From an uncultured Kiritimatiellota bacterium (GTDB lineage Bacteria; Verrucomicrobiota; Kiritimatiellia; RFP12; UBA1067): a stretch of 64,000 bases of DNA. Below are positions 40,008 through 48,065 of the stretch, in pieces. The DNA is taken from the NCBI GenBank assembly GCA_934635385.1, contig CAKTZI010000005.1, forward strand, positions 1 through 64,000. The letters are read 5' to 3'. How positions within the stretch are numbered: the first letter of the stretch is position 1; the number at the start of each line of letters is the position of its first letter. The notes beneath the pieces are model-generated. The model was not told the DNA's origin and searched no databases. It saw only the letters and a program-made list of their open reading frames with translations. The position numbers and the translations under genes were made by a program.

Positions 40008-41930
40008 ATGAACTTTTTTGAGAGAAAAACATCGACGGGAAATCGGGCGCTTCGGGCGGCCCTGCGCGCCGCGTTTGCGCTGGCGGCCCTGGCCGTGGCG
40101 GATGCCGCAGACGCGACGGACATGGAGCGCAAGATGAAGGTCGTGAAGTCGTTCACGACCGCGCTCGGCGCGCGGGGCGATGTCGTCTGCGACGCGCCCG
40201 GCGGCTGGTCGTTCGACGTGATGTGCGCCGTGGACGGTGGACGCGACGCCGTCACCGTGCGGCTGACTTCGGCTGAGGAGGCGCTGCCGCCGCATTTCGG
40301 CGTCTTCCTCGTCACGTCCGGCGCGGGCGTCCAGAACGTCTGGATCAACGACCATGAGAAGGACGGCTTCCACCTGCGTCCGAAGCTCTGGTGCGGGTGG
40401 TGCCTCAACGCTTCCGCGCTGGCGCACAACACGCCCATCGCCGTCGGCTTCAACGCGCAGGGGACGGCGCCCGTCGCCATGGCGTGTTCGGAAGCCTTCG
40501 AGGAGACGAAGTGGGGGCTGTACGCGGACGACAACACCTGCGAGCTGACGGCGCGGTTCGAGTTCTTCGAGAAGCCCGTGCGCGCGATGAAGGAATACGC
40601 GGCGACCGTCCTCCTTGACCGGCGCGGGCGCGCGTTCCCCGACGCCGTGCGCGACTGCACGGACTGGATCGTCCGCGTCAACGGCCTGACGCCGGCGAAG
40701 GTGCCCGAGGCCGCGTTCGATCCGCTCTATTCGACGTGGTACGCCTATCTGCAGGACGTCTCCGCCGAGGCGCTTGAAAAGGAGGCCGTCCTCGCCGCCT
40801 CCCTCGGCATGAAGGCGATGATCCTCGACGACGGCTGGCAGAAGGTCGACAGCGCGACGTTCTATTCCGCCACGGGCGACTGGCTCCCGGCGCCGTCGCG
40901 CTTCCCCGACATCAAGGCGCACGTCGCGAAGGTGCAGGCCGCCGGCCTCCGCTACCTGGTCTGGCTGTCCGTGCCGTTCGTGGGCGACGAATCCAGGGCG
41001 TGGGCGCGGTTCAAGGACAAGTGCCTGTCGGTGTCCGGGGCGCGGTCGCCCGGCCGCGTGGGCACGCTCGATCCGCGCTTCCCGGAGGTGCGCGAGTATC
41101 TGATCCGCACCTACGAGCGCGTGATCGGCGACTGGGGGTTTGACGGGCTGAAGCTCGACTTCATCGACCTGTTCAAGTTCGACGGCCCGGATCCGGCGGT
41201 GGCGGACAACTACGCCGGGCGCGACATCCGCTCCCTGCCGGCGGCGGTCGATCGCCTGATGAAGGACGTCCGCGCGCGCCTGCAGCGGATCAAGCCGGAC
41301 GTGCTGATCGAGTTCCGGCAGAGCTACATGGGCCCGGCCATCCTCCAGTACGGCGACATGATGCGCGCGGCGGACTGTCCGGCCGACCCCTGCGCGAACC
41401 GCAAGCGCATCTGCGACCTGCGGCTGACGTCCGGCGCGCTGGCGGTGCATTCCGACATGCTGGTCTGGTCGCCGGACGAGACGCCCGAAGGGGCGGCGCT
41501 GCCGATCCTGAACGCGCTCTACGCGGCGATCCAGTATTCCATGATTCTCGCGGACATCCGTCCCGACCACGGCCGGGTCATCCGGCGCTGGCTGAAGTTC
41601 TCGCAGGATCACCGCGAGGCCCTGCTGAAGGGCGCGTTCACGCCGCATCACCCGGAAAGCGGCTACACGTGGGTCGTGGGCGAGTGCGCGCAGGAGCGCG
41701 TCGTGACTTCCTATTCCAAGTCGACCGTCGTCAACTGCGGCCCGGCGGACAAGCCCGTCTTCCTGGTCAACGCGACGGGCGGGCGGGGCGTTGTCGCCGA
41801 ACTGGCGGCACGGCCGAAGACCGTGCGGGCGTTTGACGTGTTTGGCGCGGAAGTCCCCTGCGCCCGTCCGCCGGCCGGTCTCTCCCGCATCGACATTCCG
41901 GCGGGCGGACATCTTGAGCTTGTCTGGTGA
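40008..41930 (+). CDS. Secreted GH36-type alpha-galactosidase-like enzyme
   Basis: A 640-residue exported enzyme. A hydrophobic leader (ALRAAFALAALAVADA) follows a charged start. The catalytic TIM barrel begins near residue 240: AMILDDGWQKVD near 275, FVGDESRAWARF, then GFDGLKLDFIDLF near 381 whose Asp in KLDF matches the GH36 nucleophile. VLIEFRQSYMGPA follows near 436. This is the melibiase-type arrangement, releasing terminal alpha-galactose from galactomannan or raffinose-type sugars. It is the first gene of a row of closely spaced hydrolases (gaps of 6-56 bases). Confidence 0.8.
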   Translation: MNFFERKTSTGNRALRAALRAAFALAALAVADAADATDMERKMKVVKSFTTALGARGDVVCDAPGGWSFDVMCAVDGGRDAVTVRLTSAEEALPPHFGVFLVTSGAGVQNVWINDHEKDGFHLRPKLWCGWCLNASALAHNTPIAVGFNAQGTAPVAMACSEAFEETKWGLYADDNTCELTARFEFFEKPVRAMKEYAATVLLDRRGRAFPDAVRDCTDWIVRVNGLTPAKVPEAAFDPLYSTWYAYLQDVSAEALEKEAVLAASLGMKAMILDDGWQKVDSATFYSATGDWLPAPSRFPDIKAHVAKVQAAGLRYLVWLSVPFVGDESRAWARFKDKCLSVSGARSPGRVGTLDPRFPEVREYLIRTYERVIGDWGFDGLKLDFIDLFKFDGPDPAVADNYAGRDIRSLPAAVDRLMKDVRARLQRIKPDVLIEFRQSYMGPAILQYGDMMRAADCPADPCANRKRICDLRLTSGALAVHSDMLVWSPDETPEGAALPILNALYAAIQYSMILADIRPDHGRVIRRWLKFSQDHREALLKGAFTPHHPESGYTWVVGECAQERVVTSYSKSTVVNCGPADKPVFLVNATGGRGVVAELAARPKTVRAFDVFGAEVPCARPPAGLSRIDIPAGGHLELVW

Positions 41931-41986
41931 CCACGGTTGGTGACCAGTCAGAAAAAACGAAAAACAAACAAAGAAAGAGGTACGCG

Positions 41987-43985
41987 ATGAACGATCGAGC
42001 CTTGTGCATGACGACCACAGCCCTTGCTTTTTCCCTTTTAGGGGGGGGGGGGGGTAATCTCTCTCAGTAGCGCCATGGCGGCGCCGGCCTATACGAACGT
42101 CTGGACGGGGGCATCCGCCGAAAGCCCGTCCCAGTGGGGCGATCCCGCCAACTGGCAGGTCACGCAGGGCGACACGACGGCCGCGCCCGCCTCGGCCGTG
42201 CCGACGGCGGCGAGCCTCGTGAAGCTCCAGCAGACGGCGAACATCACGCTGGCGCCGGGCGGTTCCTACGCCGTCGGGCCGACGCTGTTCGCCGCCGGCG
42301 AGCGTTGGAAAACGCTGTCCGTCGAGATTCCCGAAGGTTCGACGCTCTCCCTTGAAGGCACGGACAACGAGTCTTGGCTCGGCACGACGGGCTGGCAGGA
42401 CGGCAACCCGGGCAACAAGGTGACGCTTGACGTCAACGGCGGCACGCTGAACGTCGCGCAGAAGGCGCTCCTTCTGCGTCCGACCATGACCGAGGCGACC
42501 GGCACGGGCTGGAACCGGATCCAGGTGCGCAACGGCGGCAAGATGAGCCTGTCGGGCGAGGCGACGCTGCGCCTGTGGGGCGGCACGGCGAGCGACAGCC
42601 AGGGCCGCGGCACCTACACGAACGTCATCGACGTGCTGGCAGGCTCGACGCTGGAGCTGCGCGGGGGTGCCTGCCTCGACATGGGCGGCGAGGTCAATCG
42701 CGCCAGCGGGCGCCTGCACACGGGGCAGATGTACTGCGGCGCGGGCTGGGTGAACGTGAAGGGCGGACAGATCCTGTCCGTCGATCCCACGTTTGCCGCG
42801 CCGATCTACATGGCGAGCCATTACAACGCGGGCATCGGCGCCTACCTGTCGATCACCGACGGCGGCAAGGTTGACCTGGGCGGCAAGCGCCTCTACCTGT
42901 GCGCGTGCAACACGAATGTCGTGACGGTCGCGTCGGGCGGCGTCCTCACGAACTTCACGCTGTCCGTCCAGGGTGGCGGCGAGACGGATGCGCGGCACCA
43001 CAACCTGCTCGACGTCGATGGCGGCGTGGCGTGGATCGACAGTGTGGAGTTCGGCACGGCCGATCCCGGCAACATGAAGACGAGCGCGCGCATGACGTTC
43101 CGCATTCGCGGCGAGGATTCCCTGGTTTCGGTGGCGGACTGGGGGCGGTTTAACGGCCAGTACGCGAGCGCGGCGGTGCCGCCGATCTTCTTCGACTTCC
43201 GCCTGAAGGCGCACGCGAACCGCGAGGCGGACTTCGCGGTGAAGCCCGTCTTGACGCGCACGGTGGTCTGGAACGACGGCTCTGTCCGGACGATCCCCGG
43301 CGTCTGGCGCCTGTCGCCCGAAGGGGGAATGCAGATCGTCCATCGCGATTCGTTCGAGCTGCTCGGCCGCGCTCATGACGGCTGGGATGAGGTGGACGGC
43401 AAGAACGTGGCCCGGCTGCCCGTGGCGGGCGCGACCTACGGCGGCGTCGTCGGCGAGGAGATGTGGGCGACGAACACGGTCACGCTGCTGGGCGAAGACC
43501 GCTGGCAGGGTCTTGTCGGGAGCAAGAACGCCTACACCTTCGGCGTGACGCTGAAGGACGAGGCGAAGCTGGAAGACGGCGTGGCGCTGGCCGAGGCGCG
43601 TCCGCGCGGCTGGCTCGCGCTGCCGAAGTTCAAGGCGCGGCAGCTCAAGCCGGAGCGCGTCCAGCGCATCTCGGTGCGGCTCGGCCTTGAGGCGCCGGCG
43701 GACGGCGCGCTGGATCTCGACGGCATCGTCAGCCGCCTTCAGGCGGCGGGGCATGACGGCGCGTGCAAGGACGAGAGCGTCGAGGGCTACAACGTGCGGG
43801 TTGACCTGTCGCTGGATGATCTTGCCGCGAACGTCGAGACGGACAAGGTTCTCTTCGATTTCGTCTCGTGCGAGACGCTGGGCCAGGCGGTCGGCGCGCA
43901 GGCGATGACGACGAACGCGCTCATCCGCGTGGCGAAAGTGGAGTACGTGAAGGTCGAGCGGGGCATCTGCGTGATCATCAGGTAG
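41987..43985 (+). CDS. Secreted beta-strand-rich protein, signal peptide interrupted by a G14 tract (possible phase-variable gene)
   Basis: ATG 41987 (AAAGAGG upstream) starts a hydrophobic leader ending ALAFSLL directly before fourteen Gs at 42041-42054. In the frame given, translation ends at TAG 42068-42070. With 13 Gs the tract encodes glycines inside the signal-peptide core and continues as VISLSSAMAAPAYTNVW, a perfect signal-peptidase site, giving 665 residues. As sequenced only an ATG at 42075 remains, lacking a signal. The mature part is beta-strand rich with repeated NGGTLNVAQKALLLRP, NGGKMSLSGEATLRLWGG and DGGKVDLGGKRLYLC units, like autotransporter-type or parallel-beta proteins, and ends EYVKVERGICVIIR, similar in style to the 15.8-18.2 kb protein. 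Function may be glycan binding or surface display. Confidence 0.75.
42041..42054. repeat. Poly-G homopolymer (14 G) inside the signal-peptide coding region
   Basis: Fourteen consecutive Gs. A -1 or +2 change restores one continuous frame. Glycines placed in the hydrophobic core are compatible with export. Confidence 0.9.
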
Positions 43986-44022
43986 GAAACGAAGCAACAA
44001 CCACGACAAGAAAGAAAAGAAC

Positions 44023-46356
44023 ATGACGACAAGACTGAAAACGACACTGGGCGCCGTCTGTGCGGCGCTCGCCCTGACGGCGGCGGCCGCATCCGACCCC
44101 GCGACCTGGCCGCGCGCCAGCTACCCGGACTACATGAGCCGCTGGCCGCAGCTCAAGGGCGTGATGCTCGGCGCGACCGGCGAAAGGGAGTTCAAGGACC
44201 TGCGGCGGATGGGCGCGACGCTCGTCCGCTACCAGATGGCCGCCGGCTGGAAAGACTTCGAGAACCTGGCGGCGAAGAACAAGACGGACGCCGCCGCCGA
44301 ATACCACAAGTGGCTGGACGGCAAACTCGACCACCTGCAGGAGATGCTGCCGTGGGCGCGCAAGTACGGCATCAAGATCTGCGTCGATCTGCACACGCGC
44401 ATCGGCGGGCAGACGAAGGAGCAGTACAACTCCGACATGATCTTCGTCGAGAAGAAATACGAAGACCTTCTCGTCGAGACGTGGGAGAAGATCGCGCGGC
44501 GCTTCAAGGGCAACACGGACGCGATCTACGGCTACGACCTCTTCAACGAGCCGATCGACCGCGAGAACGCGCTGACGACGACCTCGTGGCGGGCGGTCAT
44601 CTGCCGGACGGTCGAGGCCGTCCGCGCGATCGACCCCGACACGCCCATCGTCATTGAGCCGAACTGCAACGCCTCGCCGCGCGGGTTCGACGTGAAGAAC
44701 CCGTATGGGCTGAAGGGCTTCGAGCCGCTGCCGTACGACAACCTGATCTATTCGGTGCACGTCTACGGGCCGATGGGCTTCTCCCACCAGGGGCTCTTCC
44801 AGAAGAAGGAAGACTACAGGCCGATGCCGTACCCCAGCGCGAACGCGAAGGCGGACCCGAACCGCGTGCGCTATCCGGGCGACCTCGGCAAGGACAGCGG
44901 CCAGGCGGAGGTCTGGGACAAGGAATGGATCCGCCGCGACATCCAGAGTGTGCGCGACTTCCAGCTGCGGACGGGCGCGCGCATCTTCGTCGGCGAGTTC
45001 TCGGCGGCCGCCTACGCGCCGGGCGCGGACAAGTGGCTGGACGACGTCTGCTCGCTGTTCCTCGAATACGGCTGGGACTGGACGTATCACGCCTTCCGCG
45101 AGGCGACGTGCTGGAGTTTCGAGCATGAGGGGGCGAGCTACTTCGAGCTCAAGCCCGCGAAGGGCAAGACGAGCCGCCGGAAGGTCCTCGAGAAGTACAT
45201 GAAGGACGACCGCATCCAGGGCTTTGTCGCGGGCACGGTCAAGTACCCGGCGCGCCTGTCGCCCGAAAAGCGCTTTCGCGGCGCGATGATTCCCTATGCG
45301 AACGAGCTGAAGGGCATCCCGGACGCGGCGGCGCTCGGCATGAACCTGATCCGCGTCTGGTTCACCTTCGGGGAAATCTGGCCGAGAATGGAGAACGGGC
45401 AGGCGTGCGAGACCACGGACGCGGCGATCGCCACGTATCTCGCGAACGTCGACAAGCGCATCCGTTACGTGAAGGAAGTCCTTGACCTGGCGCAGAAGTA
45501 CGGCATCAAGGTCGCCGTGACGGGGCCGAAGCCCGGCAAGTGGTCGACGCGCGAGGAGTACGGCGAGCATCCCTACTTCCAGGACATCGAGCTCGTCGGC
45601 GCGTTCCGGGAGGCCTGGCAGCGCATCGCGTGCGCGTTCAAGGGGCATCCGGCCGTCTACGGCTACGACATCGTCAACGAGCCGCTGAACCGGGAATATC
45701 CCTATGACAGCATCCGCTACCGCGACTTCATGATCCTCATGGCGCGCGCGATCCGCGAGATCGACCCCGACGTGACGCTGATCGTGGAATCGAACGCGGA
45801 CGGCTCGCCGGCGGGCTTCGACTGCAAGTCGCGCTACAACTTCGTCGCGATGACGCCGATCCCGTTCGACAACGTGATCTATTCCGTCCACGTCTACCAG
45901 CCGATGGGCTTCACGCATCAGGGCATCGGGCAGAAGAAGGACGCCTACCTGCACCATTCGTATCCGACCACGCAGGCGAAGCTGGACGCGAACCGCAAGC
46001 GGTATCCGGGCGACCTCGGCAAGGACAGCGGAAAGGTCGAGATCTGGGACAAGGAGTACATCCGCCGCGCGATCCGGACGGTGCGCGAGTTCCAGCTCAA
46101 GTACGGCGCGCGCATCTGGGTCGGCGAGTTCTCGGCGGCGGCTTGGACGGACGGCGGCGACCGGTACCTGCAGGACGTCACCGACCTCTTCGAGGAATAC
46201 GGCTGGGACTACTCCTACCATGCGTTCCGCGAGAACGTCATCTGGTCGCTCGAACACGAGGGCGAGGAGAACGCGAGCCTGCGCAAGGCGGCGGAAGAGA
46301 CGCCGCGCATGAAGGTGATGAAGGCCAAGTGGGCGCTGAACGCGAAAGCGAAATAG
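44023..46356 (+). CDS. Secreted tandem GH5 glycoside hydrolase (two catalytic modules)
   Basis: A 777-residue exported protein with signal peptide (KTTLGAVCAALALTAAAA) and two homologous GH5 TIM barrels, about residues 25-400 and 405-770. Module 1 has acid/base YDLFNEPIDR near 174 and nucleophile VGEFSAAAY near 322; module 2 has YDIVNEPLNR near 549 and VGEFSAAAW near 699. Both keep IYSVHVY and PMGFxHQG and the KRYPGDLGKDSG-type insert (RYPGDLGKDSG in both). The DLHTRIGGQ motif after the second strand in module 1 is replaced by TGPKPGKWS in module 2, so the modules may differ in specificity. GH5 covers mannanases, glucanases and others; next to GH36 a mannan substrate is plausible. Confidence 0.88.
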   Translation: MTTRLKTTLGAVCAALALTAAAASDPATWPRASYPDYMSRWPQLKGVMLGATGEREFKDLRRMGATLVRYQMAAGWKDFENLAAKNKTDAAAEYHKWLDGKLDHLQEMLPWARKYGIKICVDLHTRIGGQTKEQYNSDMIFVEKKYEDLLVETWEKIARRFKGNTDAIYGYDLFNEPIDRENALTTTSWRAVICRTVEAVRAIDPDTPIVIEPNCNASPRGFDVKNPYGLKGFEPLPYDNLIYSVHVYGPMGFSHQGLFQKKEDYRPMPYPSANAKADPNRVRYPGDLGKDSGQAEVWDKEWIRRDIQSVRDFQLRTGARIFVGEFSAAAYAPGADKWLDDVCSLFLEYGWDWTYHAFREATCWSFEHEGASYFELKPAKGKTSRRKVLEKYMKDDRIQGFVAGTVKYPARLSPEKRFRGAMIPYANELKGIPDAAALGMNLIRVWFTFGEIWPRMENGQACETTDAAIATYLANVDKRIRYVKEVLDLAQKYGIKVAVTGPKPGKWSTREEYGEHPYFQDIELVGAFREAWQRIACAFKGHPAVYGYDIVNEPLNREYPYDSIRYRDFMILMARAIREIDPDVTLIVESNADGSPAGFDCKSRYNFVAMTPIPFDNVIYSVHVYQPMGFTHQGIGQKKDAYLHHSYPTTQAKLDANRKRYPGDLGKDSGKVEIWDKEYIRRAIRTVREFQLKYGARIWVGEFSAAAWTDGGDRYLQDVTDLFEEYGWDYSYHAFRENVIWSLEHEGEENASLRKAAEETPRMKVMKAKWALNAKAK

Positions 46357-46368
46357 GGGAGGGTGCGC

Positions 46369-48036
46369 ATGCGACTGAACAGGCGCGAGTTCATCGGCTT
46401 TGCGGCGGCGGGCGCGGCCGGTACGGCCTGGGCGGGGCTTCCCGCGCCAACGCGCGGCCGGCGTCCGCCCGTGCTGGACTACTGGTGCACCTGGACCGCG
46501 CAGGCGGCACTCCGCGCCGGTGCGGGCGGCTGGAAGCCGCAATTGCCCCGTTTTCCCGGCGACCAGGGCCTGCCGGGCGTCCGCGACAACCTCGACGAGG
46601 AGGTTCTCTTCGGCCCACGCGGGCTCGTGAACCTCTATCCCGAAAGCCGTTCCCGGCTGAACTTCGTGATCGACGACGGCTGGGACGTGCCCTATGGCGC
46701 CGACCCGTCGAAGGGCGACGATTTCAAGTTCTCGTCGCTGGAGCCGGACCCCGTGCGCTTTCCGTCGCTCAAGGGAACGCCGGGGGTACGCCTGAAGGCG
46801 CTGGCCGACCGCGTGCGCGGGGCCGGCTGGGCGGGCCTCGGCCTCTGGGTCGCCTGTCAGGCTTCGGGGAAAGACCTGTGGGAAGGCGATGCGGACAATC
46901 CGCGCGTCCGCGACCAGATCCGGCGCAAGCTCGACTGGTGCGCCGAGGCGGGCGTCGCCTACTGGAAGGTCGACTGGGGCCGTCATGTCTGGAACCCGGC
47001 CTTCCGCGCGATGATGTCCGACCTGCGGGATGCGGTCTATCCCGATCTCGTGATCGAGCATTGCCGCAGCTTCAGCAACGCGCTCAACGGGCGCATCGGC
47101 GCGCACCGCCGCCCGGACGGCACGTGGGATGTCACGGGGCCGAACGGACGCATGATCGGCAATTCCGAATACGCGGCCGTCCAGGCTGACATCCGGGCGA
47201 TTCTCGCGGCCTCCGACGTCTTCCGCACCTACGATGTCGTGAACCCGCTGTCGCTGGCGACCACGCTGGAGCGCGCGGCGTGGACATGCGCGCTGGCGGA
47301 CGAGATGGCGGCGCGCGTCGTGGTCAACGTCGAGGATGAGCTGTACGTCGCCGCCGCGCTCGGCTTCGCGATGGGCGTCATGCGGCATCCGATTCCGAAG
47401 GCGTCGGTGGTCTCCTTGCCGGGCGATGATGCGCATCGGCTCGCGGAAGTCCGGCGCGCCGTCGCGTGGCGCGCCCTGTCGCCCGCATTCGGCTCCGACC
47501 GGGGGGCGAAGCTCGCGTTTTCCGATGAGACGATTGCGGAATCGTATCATTTCCGTCCCGGCGACACCTGGTGGAACGTGGTGGAGAACGGCACGTTCGA
47601 GCAGCGCGCGCCGGCGCGGATGGCGCGCGGCTGTCCGCTCCCGGACGTGACGCGGCGCGGCGACGGCGCGCCGTTCGTCCTCGCCGGCCGCAGTCCCGAC
47701 ACGGGGGCCGTCGCCGTCGCGGCGCTTCCCGTCCTGACGGCAGCGGGCGGACGGCGAACGCCGCCAGTCGATGTCGCGCTGGACGTCGCGGCGGATGCGG
47801 CGGTTCCGATTGCCGTGTTCGGCGAGCTGGCGTCCCTGCGTCTGCGGGCCGCGCGGCGGCCCGTGCGCGTGACGGCCGCCGACTTGGCGGACGGCGAGCC
47901 GCACGACATCACGGCGCAGTGCGCGTTCGAAGGCGGCTGGCTCCGGCTGCCGGGCGACAGGCTGGCGCAGATCGGCGCGGCGTGCAACGGGCCGGGCGAC
48001 CGCTCGTCTCCTGCCGCGCTCGTGCGCATCTCGTGA
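46369..48036 (+). CDS. Tat-exported alpha-galactosidase-like TIM-barrel hydrolase
   Basis: A 555-residue protein whose N terminus, MRLNRREFIGFAAAGAAGTA, is a twin-arginine signal (RR followed by EFIGF), unlike its Sec-exported neighbours. The mature part opens VLDYWCTWTAQAA, then LNFVIDDGWDVPYG near residue 104 and AYWKVDWGRHVWNP near 200, with the KxDW nucleophile pattern of clan GH-D (GH27/GH36) enzymes, and VIEHCRSFSNA near 230. C-terminal beta domains follow. ATG 46369 has GGGGAGG upstream and is preferred over GTG 46363. The gap to the GH5 gene is 12 bases. The exact family is uncertain. Confidence 0.7.
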   Translation: MRLNRREFIGFAAAGAAGTAWAGLPAPTRGRRPPVLDYWCTWTAQAALRAGAGGWKPQLPRFPGDQGLPGVRDNLDEEVLFGPRGLVNLYPESRSRLNFVIDDGWDVPYGADPSKGDDFKFSSLEPDPVRFPSLKGTPGVRLKALADRVRGAGWAGLGLWVACQASGKDLWEGDADNPRVRDQIRRKLDWCAEAGVAYWKVDWGRHVWNPAFRAMMSDLRDAVYPDLVIEHCRSFSNALNGRIGAHRRPDGTWDVTGPNGRMIGNSEYAAVQADIRAILAASDVFRTYDVVNPLSLATTLERAAWTCALADEMAARVVVNVEDELYVAAALGFAMGVMRHPIPKASVVSLPGDDAHRLAEVRRAVAWRALSPAFGSDRGAKLAFSDETIAESYHFRPGDTWWNVVENGTFEQRAPARMARGCPLPDVTRRGDGAPFVLAGRSPDTGAVAVAALPVLTAAGGRRTPPVDVALDVAADAAVPIAVFGELASLRLRAARRPVRVTAADLADGEPHDITAQCAFEGGWLRLPGDRLAQIGAACNGPGDRSSPAALVRIS

Positions 48037-48065
48037 AATCTCGAAGTGAAGAAAGGGCAAAGAAG

